From positions 32,834,956 to 32,898,955 of the forward strand of contig CM068318.1 in NCBI GenBank assembly GCA_034766995.1: a stretch of 64,000 nt of DNA, read 5' to 3'. A program made the translations under genes and the position numbers. Origin of the DNA: Acanthacorydalis orientalis (Eukaryota > Arthropoda > Insecta > Megaloptera > Corydalidae). Below, piece by piece: positions 1 to 11,870 of this stretch. The first letter of the stretch is position 1. Each line of letters begins with the position of its first letter. Below the pieces are notes generated by a model. The model saw only the letters and a list, made by a program, of their open reading frames with translations. It did no database searches and was not told the DNA's origin.

Positions 1-289
1 GAAAATGAGTTCCTTCTTCAAATGACAGAATTTCAGAAGAGATTATGGAAAAGAATCAAATATTAAAGCTTTTGTTCTTATTATTGTCTGTCTTATTGGA
101 TTTACTATGCCAATTAGGTGTACTTATAATTCTTATTTTCTATTGGTTTTATGTACTAAAGTCAATTTTTAATCTTTTTAAGATTGTTTACAAAAAATAA
201 AACACCATCAATAAATAGAGCAGACTTAGATTTTCCTCTTTTACTTTTATTACGTCATCGTTATAGTTTAATAAGATTAAAAACAAAAG
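1..289. other. AT-rich sequence, nothing recognised
   Basis: No coding signature, repeat structure or splice pattern that I can support. It may include decayed upstream parts of the adjacent mariner fragment. Confidence 0.5.
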
Positions 290-545
290 CCAACTGAGAT
301 GTGCTCAATCGATCATATTCGCCTGATTTAGTTCCACTTGACTTCAATTTATTCTTATACTAAAAAAATCCTTAGTAACAAATGATTTTCTTCAAATTAT
401 AAACCAAAAGTGATAGTAAATAGCTATTTTGAGGAATTGGGCTTCCAAAATAAGATAAAAGTACTGGAGAATCTTAGTCACATCGTGACACAGATGACAA
501 TGAAAACACACCTCACCACTACAGCATATAAATTAGTAATAGAGA
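290..545 (+). pseudogene. mariner transposase C-terminal fragment
   Basis: A short stretch reads YSPDLVPLDFNLF, the motif around the third catalytic Asp of mariner transposases (family form YSPDLAPxD). About 100 bases on, another frame reads YFEELGFQNK...VLENLS, resembling the mariner C-terminal tail. Frameshifts and stops separate the pieces. No terminal inverted repeat or N-terminal part is visible, so this is a decayed 3' fragment. The subfamily is uncertain. Confidence 0.5.
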
Positions 546-608
546 AGAAAAATAATAATTTTTAGTGAATTAGAGCAAAACACTCTCTGAATTGATAATC
601 TAATGTAT

Positions 609-611
<3 letters not shown>

Positions 612-667
<56 letters not shown>
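612..667. repeat. (TA)n microsatellite
   Basis: Pure TA dinucleotide run of about 56 bp. It ends directly at the 3' side of the minus-strand mariner remnant, whose sequence starts at about 668. Confidence 0.97.
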
Positions 668-670
<3 letters not shown>

Positions 671-759
671 GAAATTGCATTGAAACCTGCTGTTTTAATA
701 GTTTTGAACATTTATTTCAGTAACAAAATGTATAAATACATTAATCTAAGCATTTGCCC

Positions 760-1770
760 TCGTAATTTATGACTTTTTTTCTTTTTTCTGGGAAAAGTTG
801 AATTCCGCGACGAAAGAATGATCTGTCTTTTGAGCCAATCCATTCAGCAACACAATTTTCGATTTCTTCGTAGTTATGGTAATGTGTATCTTTCAAAGTG
901 TGCTGCAATGATCGGAACAGATGGTAATCACTTTGGCTAATTCTGGAGAATACTCTAGGTGCGAGAGAACCTCCTATTTGAACTCTATCAGTGTTTGTTC
1001 CACGGCTACATCAACGTGGGGCCGAGCGTTGTCATGGAGAAGAATCACTTTTTGGCGATTTAATTTAATTGGTGGTGGTTTTCGCATCAAATAATCAATC
1101 AAACCCTCCAATTGTTGTCGATAACGTACGATGGTGATTGTTTTCTTCATTTTCAACAGCTCATAATATACGACACCTTCCATATCCCAACAAATAGAGA
1201 GCTTTGCTTTGTGAGTGTAGATGTTTCGCTTTTGTATTAATGTAGATGGTTGGGTAGGATCAACCTATGATTTCTTGCGTTTCGGATTGTTGAAATATAG
1301 ATCCATTTTTCATCACCTGTCACGATACGCCATAATAAATTCTTTTTTTTATGCCTTGCAAGCAAAGAAATTGAGATGTTTAAACGATTGGCAATGGTAT
1401 TTTCGATCAATTCACGTGGCAGCCATCTTCTTTCTTTCCGGATCTTTCCCATGGGTTGTAACGTCGTGAAATGTTTAATTTATTGACTTTGAGCTGTTAA
1501 GCCAACTCTTTGAGTGTTGAAGTAGAGTTTTCTTCCAATAGAGATTGCAATATGCAGCTTTGAACTTTTTCGATTGACCTAGCCGTTGTTTGTCGTGAAC
1601 GTCACAATCACCACTTTTGAATCGTCGAAATCAATCTCTAAAAACTGTTTCTGATAGAGCAGATTCACTAAAATTTTTCGCAAACAATCGATGAGCTTCA
1701 GCTACACTTTTTTTCAAATCAGTGTTGAAGTACTCATCGTAAAAACAACTAATCACTGTTCATTTTGATT
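760..1770 (-). pseudogene. mariner transposase remnant (mori/cecropia-like)
   Basis: A minus-strand mariner transposase is recognisable in pieces. At 1560-1770 a decayed helix-turn-helix region includes FRRFKSGDCDVHD. At 1237-1452 there is an open piece with IVTGDEKWIY, the motif carrying the first catalytic Asp, continuing as NPKRK. At 974-1183 there is VVYYELLK and then VILLHDNARPHV, the motif with the second catalytic Asp. At 780-970 the C-terminal part reads NYEEIENCVAEWIGSK and FFRRGI. Domain order and spacing are normal for a full-length element of about 1.3 kb, but several frameshifts and stops kill it. The third Asp motif is degraded (EYSPELAK). I could not define matching terminal repeats. 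Confidence 0.8.
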
Positions 1771-1937
1771 CGGTTATAGAAACACACTTGTATAAATGAA
1801 GGATGGTGTCTGATGACTAAATTTTATTGGGGAATGTTTACAATTCAAATTGACATAAGAGACATCAGTCTACTGCCTACAGCATATGTACCTACAACCA
1901 CCTACATGTGAACAGTAGATTTAAATGCAACCTCCTA

Positions 1938-1938
1938 T

Positions 1939-1979
<41 letters not shown>

Positions 1980-1988
1980 ATATATATG

Positions 1989-2040
<52 letters not shown>
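1938..2040. repeat. (TA)n/(TG)n compound microsatellite
   Basis: TA runs on both sides of a short (TG)n block at 1963-1979. Confidence 0.97.
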
Positions 2041-2042
<2 letters not shown>

Positions 2043-2310
2043 CTGTTGATTCGAAAAGGAAGAATAAACTTTCTATATAATACAATATCAAAGATTTTCT
2101 AAGCCATTCACATTCAGATTATTCTATAAACTAAAATCTTCAAAAGTTTCTTACTTCACTAAGTAACATGAATCAATTTATTATCCCTGTTTACCAGATA
2201 ATCCAAATGAAACCCACCAAGTATTTTCAATCAAAAACTTCAATTTCAATATCTCAGTATTATAACTATTGAAATGAACGAACAATAGATCAAGGTTTAT
2301 ATCTATCGTG

Positions 2311-3257
<947 letters not shown>

Positions 3258-3400
3258 TGTGTACTTTAGCGTTTTAAGCATGATGGTATTACCATCGATT
3301 CTCGCATGATAAATGTCAAAATGATCAATTATCAATTATTTAACATTTTTAATCAGAAAAAATAACGTTTGAGAGTTGAGTGAGTAATCCGTTTATAAAA
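3258..3400 (+). repeat. copy of an unclassified dispersed repeat
   Basis: Diverged copy of a repeat of about 150 bp seen several times in this window. The core contains a GATGGYATTACCATCGATT-like block, then ATGATCAATTATCAATTA and TTTAACATTTTTAATCAG. See the finding on this family. Confidence 0.5.
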
Positions 3401-3483
3401 GTAAAATTGTTATTGTGTTTAATATTATAATATATTGAATTATTCCATTTAATATTATAACTATAATATATTAATACGTAAAA

Positions 3484-3915
3484 TATGTCAAAAATGCTAA
3501 AACAGTGGAAGATATCCGAAAATTCTTTACAACTTCATCGGTTCCAAGCCGCCATCTTTTTTTCGACAAGGGATTTATTGTCAAGTTATTGTCAGTTACT
3601 AAATAGATGGGACAAAGTTATACAAAATAATGTGGGATATTTTAAAAATTGAAATGTATTCAATTCCTCCGATAATATTGATTTTTTACAAAAAAGACAC
3701 TGAATTAATTTAAAAAACGATAAATTAAAAAATAGACAAATTAACGAATATTTAAATTGAGAACATATTTCCTCACAATTATTGTGCTTTGAATTAAGTA
3801 CAATGAAAAAAAATTATCAATACTTAGATTCATTTTCACAAATATAGTTTTCAATGACTCCATAAACCATAAGCAAGTGTTTCATAATCATTCTTAATAA
3901 ATGATTATATATAGC
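3484..3915 (+). repeat. left arm of a long inverted repeat
   Basis: This segment aligns by eye over its whole length to the reverse complement of 4384-4848. Shared landmarks in the same order include AAAACAGTGGAAGA, GCCGCCATCTTTTTTTCGAC, CAAATTAACGAATATTTAAA, ATTATTGTGCTTT and CAATACTTAGATTC. The first 180 bases are the 3' end of a mariner; the remainder is an AT-rich repeat also found elsewhere. The arms look roughly 85-90% identical. Confidence 0.9.
3500..3700 (+). pseudogene. mariner 3' end (family of 62954-63851)
   Basis: The sequence matches the 3' end of the mariner at 62954-63851. It has the RWDKVIQNN-type C-terminal peptide and the tail ending near AAAGACACTGAATTAATTT, like GGCACTGAATTAATTTGTAC there. 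Only the last 60 codons or so plus the 3' UTR remain, so this is a truncated copy, duplicated in inverted form at 4590-4848. Confidence 0.75.
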
Positions 3916-4317
3916 AATAATATATTATTATATTATAGCAATAATACACAAATTAGCTAGGATTTATAATCAATTAAATATTTTGTGGCACATATACATT
4001 AATACCTTTATATAATTTAAATTTCTTTCAATATATGTTTTTATCGTCATAACCAAAAATGTACCAACTTATGAGTCTAATTGTATGTTATAAATTATCA
4101 ATAATTATAAGTTGAAATTCAATCCACTACATTAAATTAACTGTAATTAAGTAAATTAAATTAAAATATTAATTTATTTGGAAATAAAATATATAAATGA
4201 CTTACATAAAGTATATAAATGATTTAAAATATATTTATGACACCATAATATGTCTAAATTTACTTTAATAAATGAACTTTTCAATCACTCTACAAACATG
4301 ATTACGTCATTTTTTTT
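3916..4317. other. spacer of the inverted repeat
   Basis: Very AT-rich sequence between the two arms. No coding or element structure seen. Confidence 0.5.
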
Positions 4318-4490
4318 CTATAATTGGGCACTCTGAGAATAATGGCATCACAATCTAAATGCATATAAACAGCAATCAAAAATGATCAATAATCATTTAT
4401 TAAACATTTTTTATGAAAATACTTGTTTATGGTTTATGGAGTGATTGACAACTATATTTGTGAAACTGAATCTAAGTATTGATAAATTTT
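4318..4490 (+). repeat. copy of an unclassified dispersed repeat
   Basis: One of the best-preserved copies: GGGCACTCTGAGAATAATGG, then GCATATAAACAGCAATCAAA, AATCATTTATTAAACATTTT, GTTTATGGTTTATGGAGTG and ATTTGTGAAACTGAATC. No ORF. It overlaps the right inverted-repeat arm. Confidence 0.65.
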
Positions 4491-4848
4491 TTTCATTGTA
4501 CTTAATAAATTAAAAGCACAATAATTGTGAAGAAATATATTCTCAATTTAAATATTCGTTAATTTATCTATTTTTTAATTTATCGTTTTTTTAAATTAAT
4601 TCTGTGTTTTTTTTTGTAAAAAATAAATATCAGAAAAATTGAATACTATAAATTGAATATACTACTAAAAATTGAATATATAATTTTAATTTATAAAATA
4701 TCCCACATTATTTTCTATAACTTTGACCCATCTGTCTAGTAACTGACAAATCCTTTGTCGAAAAAAAGATGGCGGCTTTAAGTTGATGAAGTTGTAAAGC
4801 ATTTTCAGAGGTCTTCCACTGTTTTAGTATTTTTGGCATGTTTTTTGC
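4384..4848 (-). repeat. right arm of a long inverted repeat
   Basis: Reverse complement of 3484-3915, slightly longer because of an extra insertion around ACTAAAAATTGAATATA (4650-4690). It ends with the mariner 3' end peptide region on the minus strand. Confidence 0.9.
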
Positions 4849-5408
4849 ATCACAACACCTCCCAAAGGTGAACAAATGATTTCCGAGATTTCGGTAGCAT
4901 TTTTTTCAACCGTAATGCGAAAAGTATCCAATGTCATATGATTTTTCTCGGACGCTATTGTATTCATTACATTTTGTGAGGTTATGTCAATTGCTCAGCC
5001 AAGATATATAATGTTTTTTAACGTTCAGATTGGCGCTTCAGAATCTTAAAACGATAAGAAAATATTTTAATTTAAAACAGTTATAATCGATTTAATTTTA
5101 AAGGACCGAATTAATTTTTACATCTAATTCATAGTCAGTCTCACAAATAATTTTTCATTTATAACACACATCACTATAATTTTTGTGGTCAAACATGTTC
5201 AGTTATAAATTATTTAATACATTCTGATTATTACTTTGAGATATTTCAATACTATCATTTTCAGAGTGGTAAGGTATTTGTTCGTTTCTTAAACGCTCTA
5301 ACCTTATATTTTTTTAAGAATGTTTGTGAAAGAAGTAGAAAATTAAATTTAAAAATTTGGTGTTATAATTAAATATACACTACGAAAAAACATATCTGCA
5401 TACATTTT

Positions 5409-5441
<33 letters not shown>

Positions 5442-5823
5442 TTTTTACTTCAACGTTATTAACATAGTGCAAAATGTCAGCGTTGATATTACATCACGGA
5501 CATACAATTTTATCTGATATTATAACTTTGATGTTAATAGAAACGTGTGATACACATCTTAATTGTATATTTAATGAGTTAGTGATTTGCTTCATTTGCA
5601 CAAAATACTGGAATAGTATTATTTTATTATTCTCTTAGTTTCATTAAACGTCTAAATTAAATCCAAGTTAAATTAAATGCAAATATATAATCAAGTGTAA
5701 ATAAATTTCTAAATATCGTAACTCAATTGTAACATTATTCAGATTTCAAAATATCTGTTTCTAAAATAAATTAAATGAATTATTTAATTATCATGAAATC
5801 ATTTTTTTAATGTATTTATTATT
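4849..5823. other. AT-rich sequence with a possible dispersed-repeat relic
   Basis: 4850-5040 is a little less AT-rich and may be more of the mariner copy on the minus strand, but I cannot prove it. 5121-5190 resembles the dispersed repeat on the minus strand. A (TA)n run lies at 5411-5439. No gene seen. Confidence 0.4.
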
Positions 5824-5965
5824 TGAAAATTGGCGCTCTGTAGATGATGGCGTTTCTATCCGAGTGCGCATAAACAACAATCAATAATAATTTATAGATT
5901 CTTTTTCATCGGGAAGATTTTATATGGTTTGTGGAATGAAAAAATAATTTATTTGTAAAAATAAA
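5824..5965 (+). repeat. copy of an unclassified dispersed repeat
   Basis: Aligns to 4318-4490: GGCGCTCTGTAGATGATGGC, GCGCATAAACAACAATCAA and ATATGGTTTGTGGAATGA occur in the same order. Confidence 0.6.
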
Positions 5966-6278
5966 CAAATAAATGTATTATTTTTTTAAAAATAAAAATA
6001 TAATTTTACAAATGTCAATAAGTTTAATATTTTATTTCTTAAATGAATATTAAATTTTATGCAAAACTTAGAGATCCATTAATTTATAAAAAATGATTTA
6101 AAAAGAATTATTATAGTAATCCATGTAGAAGACAATAGTTCACCTATAGACAGGTCTTGATTTTATGTTTTTTTTTCTTTCGTGAATGAATTATTTTTCC
6201 ACTCCATAAATATAAAAAAAATTCTGATCAAATATATTTTTGAACATGAATATTAATTTAGCCGCAGTGTCTGATCTA

Positions 6279-7211
6279 CGAGGTCAGACAATTAAGTAAT
6301 GCGACAAAATTCAAAAATCGAGTATATTTAAAAATTAAGGTACATCGCTGCGATCCCCTTCAAAGTAGTCCCCTCCCGCATCTATGCACTTATTCCAGCG
6401 AGTTTTCCAGTTTTCGTAACAATTCTGGAACACTTCTTGTGGGACCTCTCCGAGTACCCTCGTCACAGATTCTTGGATATCTTCAACGGAGTCAAAATGT
6501 CGACCTTTGACGAATTTTTTCATATGGGGGAATAGGAAAAAGTCGCAGGGTGACATGTCCGGTGAATAGGGCGGTTGTGGTAACGTTGCGATGCCTTTAG
6601 ACGCCAAAAACTGAGAGACACTGAACGCACTGTGACAGGGAGCATTGTCGTGATGCAGAACCCAAGTCTTCGCGATCTCTGGACGCACTCTGAGCACCCT
6701 TTTTCGTAATTTTTCGAGCACATTGCGGTAGAATACTTGATTTACAGTTTGTCCAGGTGGTGCGAACTCTTTGTGAACCACCCCTTTGCTGTCGAAGAAG
6801 CAAATCAACATGGTTTTCACTTTAGACTTGCTCATTCTCGCCTTCTTTGGCCTTGGTGCTCCAGGGGACAGCCACTGTTGGCTTTGTCGTTTAGTTTCGG
6901 GGTCATATTGAAAGAACCAACTTTCATCACCAGTAATAACTCGATCGAGAAGAGTAGGATCACTTTCAACCTGCTCGAGACAATCTTGAGCGATGTTCAT
7001 TCGGTGGGCTTTTTGCTCATTTCGTGACATGCACTACTCGCGCGTTGTTACAAAACACTAAACAGCTGGCGAAGAAATGATCGTACAAGGGTGGTCAAGG
7101 TCTCAATCGAGAGAGTAGGGATCTGCTATTACGGTGGCGGAGTTACAGGTTCGCAGTGCTACCACAGGCCGATAAAAAAAATCGGTCGCATTACTTAATT
7201 GTCTGACCTCG
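6279..7211 (-). mobile_element. mariner deletion derivative, copy A (933 bp)
   Basis: The termini are inverted repeats CGAGGTCAGACAATTAAGTA at both ends, followed by ATGCGAC, and TA target-site copies lie directly outside (6277-6278 and 7212-7213). At 933 bp it is shorter than the usual 1.3 kb. The 5' untranslated part runs straight into the catalytic domain, so the DNA-binding half has been lost. A second copy with the same structure lies at 47358-48279 on the same strand. I see about a dozen substitutions between them plus an 11-bp difference. Confidence 0.95.
6335..7030 (-). CDS. HTH-less mariner transposase, catalytic domain intact
   Basis: An uninterrupted 231-residue ORF encodes the DDE catalytic domain of a mariner transposase. 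The three Asp residues sit at about D35 (VITGDESWFF), D128 (VLHHDNAPCH) and D163 (YSPDMSPCDFF). These intervals (93 and 35 residues) equal those of Mos1 (D156, D249, D284). The last D has 34 residues between it and the second, so this is a DD34D enzyme. The C-terminus ends GGDYFEGDRSDVP. The ORF starts MSRNEQKAHRMN, where a full transposase would still be in the linker after its two helix-turn-helix motifs, so roughly 120-150 N-terminal residues are missing. Without them it should not recognise its terminal repeats. It could be inert, act as an interfering partner through dimerisation, or simply be too young to have decayed. Overlapping ORFs in other frames are shadows. Confidence 0.9.
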   Translation of the reverse strand: MSRNEQKAHRMNIAQDCLEQVESDPTLLDRVITGDESWFFQYDPETKRQSQQWLSPGAPRPKKARMSKSKVKTMLICFFDSKGVVHKEFAPPGQTVNQVFYRNVLEKLRKRVLRVRPEIAKTWVLHHDNAPCHSAFSVSQFLASKGIATLPQPPYSPDMSPCDFFLFPHMKKFVKGRHFDSVEDIQESVTRVLGEVPQEVFQNCYENWKTRWNKCIDAGGDYFEGDRSDVP

Positions 7212-7213
7212 TA

Positions 7214-7589
7214 TGTTTTTATTATAGTATTTTTATCAGCTATTTAATGTATATCATTTCTTATAGTTTTATGTAAAATATTTAGTTTTATTTTCAAGAA
7301 TAAATTTTTTATTCGGCAAAACTACAAAAGAAGTTTGATTAAAAGTGTTCAATAATTGATTTTAATCGTTTTCTGTTGTTGATTATTAGCATTTCAAGAG
7401 CTCTGAAAAGGAAATAATGAATTATTGGAGAAGAACTACAGGATTTTAGATAAAAAAATATGAAATATAGAATCTAATTTATAAAAAAATAGGTTTTTCT
7501 GTACATGATTGCTCTGAGGTCAAAAAGAAAAAATATTTAATATTTTATATTTGGGGAATGAGTGAAAAATTTATTTAAAATCAAATCAT
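7214..7589. other. AT-rich sequence, nothing recognised
   Basis: No motif, repeat end or credible ORF seen. Confidence 0.5.
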
Positions 7590-7690
7590 TTATTAAATAT
7601 TTTTACTCATATTGATTTTGTGGTTTGTGAACTGAATGTGGTTAATCGTGATTCATTTGTGGAAGTGAATTTAGTTAATATCAACAGTTT
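7590..7690 (+). repeat. diverged copy of the dispersed repeat
   Basis: Contains AAATCATTTATTAAATATTT, then GGTTTGTGAACTGAATG and ATTTGTGGAAGTGAAT, in the order seen at 4318-4490. More diverged than other copies. Confidence 0.4.
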
Positions 7691-8125
7691 ACTTGTGTGT
7701 TACACGTCATTTTAGTAACTATTATTTTATTTCAAGTCTTTTGTCTCGTATCAGACTCTATCCCATAATATGTATAATTGATATACCTAGAACTATTTTT
7801 ACCAAGAAGGAATTCCAAAAAAAATATTAAATTCATTTATCTATAAATAAAATAAGATTATTGAATATTGAAAATGAAAATTATCCGTTTTTAATCATTA
7901 GCTTTTTACTTTTTTTGACAAGTTAGATCAATTCAGATTTATAAACATCATATGGATTTAATTTTAACTGTTTCTTTTATTTTCCAAACTTCCATTAAAA
8001 ATAAACTATACTCGATAAAGTTACAAGTAATATTATCGATTGATCAGTGAATATTTTATTCAAAAATAAATATCATGTATTAAAAAATATATCATTTTTC
8101 AGTATCAATAATAAATTTTGAAAAC

Positions 8126-8130
<5 letters not shown>

Positions 8131-8175
<45 letters not shown>
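8131..8175. repeat. (TA)n at an RTE 3' end
   Basis: TA run of about 45 bp that touches the 3' end of the minus-strand RTE fragment with no spacer. Confidence 0.95.
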
Positions 8176-8178
<3 letters not shown>

Positions 8179-8657
8179 CAGCATCAACCACAGTCTCTGT
8201 CATTTCATTTATGGATAAAGACCTCTTCTATGATTTTACATTTTATATAATTGAATACCTCACTTGTTTACTGATTTCCAATGTTTTTTAATATCGTTAT
8301 CCCGCCTGTACATTGATATATTTCTTGGTCTTTTTATATTCCTTGGTTCGCAGTTAATAATTTCTCTTGTCCATTGATCTCATTTTCTTTTTATAACATG
8401 TCCCACCCATTTCCTTTTCAGTGTTTTTACTCTTCTTATTACATCTGTGACTCTTGTCTGTTTTCATATCCATTCTATTCGTTTCTCATTTCTTTTTGTT
8501 GTTCCTGACATACATCTTTCCATACTATTCTGTATTATTTGGGGCTTTTGAAATATTTTGTTGTTAAGCACCCATGTTTCGCTATCTTAAGTAAGGACTA
8601 GTAGTATACATTGATCAAATACTTTTTTCTTCAAGCAGAGCTAGATTGTCGATTTAA

Positions 8658-9410
8658 GGGGACCCGGTGGTCTAGCGGCCTAAAATTTAAGCTATTTTAA
8701 AAATTTTTTTTCGATATGAGGGTAATGAATAATGCTTTCAATTTTTTTTACACTTATTTTATTACTAATAAACTACACAAAAATGAAAATAAAGACAAAA
8801 AAATTTTTTTTTTAAATTAGAAAAATGATGCTGAAGTCTCCCTCTCTAAAAAAATGGAATTGCGTGGTGAATGATGATTTATCTCTCCCTCTGATCTGAA
8901 ATAAAACAATTGACGAATTTTTAATGAGTATAAGTATAGCTATCGCAGGAAGTAAAATAATAAAAAAACAATTTTGACAAAATGGCGCGTAGTCAAAAGT
9001 ACAAGTTTGAAAACGATCAGTATTTTTGAAGGTTTTGTTAATAAAAGAAATATAAATATTTTACGGAAACTATTAGAGAGCTAGCGAGCGAGAGCTAGCG
9101 AGCGAGAGCTAACGAGCGAGAGCTAGCGAGCGAGAGCTAGAACTATTCAGAATAACATATTAAAATTTCAGACAAATCGGTCAAGTAGTTTTTTTTTCTG
9201 GCCCCCGCAAGACGAAAAAAAGTAGTTTCGAGATAAACGCGTTTAAATTTTGCCGGCTCCACTTATTCTTCTACCTACCTGACCTTCTAATGGGCTGTAG
9301 ATGCTGAAATACTCTGAATTTCGTCATCAAATTTTAACAGTATATTTTTAAGATACTATACTTTCGAAAAAAAAATCGATTTTTCGAAAATTCTAGACCA
9401 CCGGGTCCCC
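8658..9410. mobile_element. piggyBac-type MITE (753 bp, TTAA target)
   Basis: Perfect terminal inverted repeats GGGGACCCGGTGGTCTAG (18 bp) lie at both ends, each directly flanked by TTAA (8654-8657 and 9411-9414). TTAA duplication is the signature of piggyBac superfamily insertion. The interior has no transposase ORF but contains a 14-bp tandem repeat. It interrupts an RTE fragment and is clearly younger than it. Classification rests on the target site, since no transposase is present. Confidence 0.9.
9076..9140. repeat. 14-bp minisatellite inside the MITE
   Basis: About four and a half copies of GAGCTAGCGAGCGA, one with AAC for TAG, in tandem. Much richer in GC than its surroundings. Confidence 0.95.
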
Positions 9411-9667
9411 TTAAATATCGAGGCGTTTCATCCAAGTGAGCACCATCCTCTTTTTATTCTATTGTTTACTTCTTCAATGAATGATCCATCTTTGATGATA
9501 AGCTCTCCTAGATAGACATACTTCCTAACTTCTTCTATTTCTGTCCCATTTATTCCAATTTACTCCGGGTAGATAATCGTAATGAACAACGCTTTTGTTG
9601 TTGCGTGGTTCATGTTTAGGCCAATTTTTTGACTAACTCTAATTCTTCTAATTCTTGTAAATATATA

Positions 9668-10454
9668 CAGTAGACCCCCGCTGAACGACTTCCCCACCGA
9701 ACCACTGATCGTGTCTTGGTTGAGCTTCGTGAAGTCTGGTCGTAACAAAGTAAGAATCAGGTTTACCTAGACATAACCCCATGAAAGACAGATTAAAATT
9801 GTTGCTGAAGCATCTGGTGATTTCAAATTAAAGCCTGTTCTCGTTATTATTCACAGACTCCACGCGTTTTTAGGTAGCACAATATGATAAAAATTACACT
9901 GAGAGCACAAGTAACTCAACAGTCAAAGAAGGTGATTGTGGGGGAGAAGGATAGTTAGGAGGAGAAAGTTGAAGAAGACCTACATGTTATGAGTAGTGAC
10001 GAATTAAAAAGCTTGTTAAGTACATGGGCAACTGTTAAAAAGAAAATGAATTCCATCCAGAAATTGAAAAGACTGAAATTCATATATACCAATTTGTAGA
10101 CAATGTTATTTCCTATTTTCACAAATTGAAAAGAAGTAGGCAGAAGCAATCCACTCTGGATAGGTTTTTCGTTAAACCCCAACTTCCTTTCAATCTAACG
10201 CTACTGCCACAAAGAGAACTTATAGTATTGAATTACCAGAAATCTTCTTAGAGTGTGATTTTTCCTTTAAAGGTCGGCATTGGTAAATTTCTGGTGTGGG
10301 CCATCATTGAATAGAAACAGATTGTTAAGACAAAAGCTAAAACAAAGTAATTTACTTTTATTTCTTATACGTACCTTTAAATTAAATTTTATCTAATGTA
10401 CAGTTAAAATTTTAGCGGCTTTGCACCAATTACGGTCGTTAAGCGATGATCTAA

Positions 10455-10456
<2 letters not shown>
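9668..10456 (+). mobile_element. pogo/Tigger remnant
   Basis: The left end reads CAGTAGACCCCCGCTGAACG after a TA, and the right end carries the decayed inverted version (GTCGTTAAGCGATGATCTAA). Both resemble pogo/Tigger termini. Near the right end, bases 10130-10180 read RQKQSTLDRFFVKP, the typical C-terminal tail of Tigger-like transposases. The rest of the transposase is missing or unreadable, so this is an internally deleted, dead copy. It lies directly beyond the RTE fragment. Confidence 0.75.
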
Positions 10457-10503
<47 letters not shown>

Positions 10504-10520
10504 TTGTATGTATATATATA

Positions 10521-10557
<37 letters not shown>
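10455..10557. repeat. (TC)n followed by (TA)n
   Basis: About 26 bp of (TC)n runs into a (TA)n array with TG and TTTG interruptions. The same TC-to-TA order occurs at 50372-50480. Confidence 0.95.
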
Positions 10558-10559
<2 letters not shown>

Positions 10560-11670
10560 TTGGATATTATGAATAAAAAGTAGATTATAGAAGTTTTGAA
10601 ATATTTTCGAGCAACATATTGTAATAAATATTAATAAACGTAACTTTCAATTTATATTCTCTGTTGATCAAATACTTTTCGTTTTATTTTTCAATATATT
10701 TTCAAAGTTCATTAAAAAAAGTGAACATAAATAACAATTTTAAAACTGCGACTCGCGCTGAAATGAATTAAAAGTATGTTTATTATCAAATTTATATGAA
10801 ATATGAAAACGTGCACAGTATTCTATAAAAAGTATGATTTACATAAAAGAATGAACACAATTGAAAGTTACTATGTCGTGTATATGGGTCATTTTTCTTA
10901 AAATTAGTGTCATTTGCAGGAGCACTAAAACGAATCACAATAGTTGACTTGAATGGTGTTTCATTTATTATACGATCTTTTTTTGTTCCTTTCTTCAATT
11001 TTACAAACGCGCATATATAGCATCTTCTCGAACTACGTTCTTTCATTTTTAACAAGCTACTTTTTTATTTATCGACCTACTTTTATATTTTGCTTTTTAG
11101 TATGTCACAAAGTATCATTTCACACAATGATTTCATAAAGATGTAATAAAAAATTGTGTAGTCTCGAAATGGGTTGTCTTGTTTTATGTCATACACGAAT
11201 AAGATATACATTAAAGGTCTTAAAACATTTTGTGCACACTTACATACATGTATTTGTGTTTATATAATTATATAGATGATCCATTTTTGTTTGTTCTGAT
11301 AAAAAAAAACATATAAAATATATTAAAATTATTTTATTTAATTGTCTTTGTATTAGAAAATAACAAATTTTATGTATTAATATAGAACATTTTACAGAAA
11401 ATAATAATGGTTGAAAAATACAATTACACTGTATAAACAGATATGTTTCTGTGTATTTATATCTTAATATTGATTTTAATAACAATAATGGCAATAAAAA
11501 ATTGATGTATTCAGTCACAATTAAAATTTTTTGTTCTTAGATCATCTCAAGTTTATTAAATATGTAATTAAATCTAAGAAGTTCAGTTTGAAGTATAGTC
11601 TTATTATATTTCAAAAATAATCCATTAAACATAAAAATGTTAAATAACAATATTGATATTTCTTTCTAAC

Positions 11671-11672
<2 letters not shown>
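10558..11672. other. AT-rich sequence, no gene seen
   Basis: Several 60-90 codon open stretches occur on both strands (for example 10792-11055 and 11240-11518, minus), but none has a recognisable motif and their composition is that of AT-rich noise. Confidence 0.5.
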
Positions 11673-11729
<57 letters not shown>

Positions 11730-11735
11730 GTATGT

Positions 11736-11782
<47 letters not shown>

Positions 11783-11812
11783 ATATATATATATAGATAT
11801 GTATTATGCATC

Positions 11813-11870
<58 letters not shown>

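Larger units (their letters stand above)
8177..9665 (-). pseudogene. RTE-type LINE reverse transcriptase fragment, split
   Basis: Minus-strand pieces read like the C-terminal part of an RTE-clade reverse transcriptase. At 9415-9660: MNHATTKALF, EIEEVRKYVYLGELI, RIKRGW. After the piggyBac-type MITE, at 8177-8655: SETWVLN, RVKTLKRKWVGHVI, QWTREIINCEPRN, KRPR. These match the RTE series 'KTKVLF / YLGQ / GCETW / AKLKWNWAGHV / RW(T)...NWRPR...GRPP'. Frameshifts and stops are present. It was contiguous before the MITE at 8658-9410 inserted into a TTAA. Its 3' end (GATGCTGCTGATATA) merges into (TA)n. 5' truncated, as is usual for LINEs. Confidence 0.75.

Noticed and set aside
6737..7027. 96-codon + strand ORF over copy A (and 110 codons at 47816-48148)
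   Set aside because: Antisense shadow of the mariner transposase. Its sequence has no family of its own.
9437..9700. 62-codon minus ORF as a host gene
   Set aside because: It is part of the RTE reverse transcriptase reading (MNHATTKALF) running into the pogo remnant.
10953..11138. 61-codon + ORF, hydrophobic, as a membrane protein
   Set aside because: Phe/Tyr/Leu richness follows from base composition. No homology or splice support, and overlapping frames are equally open.
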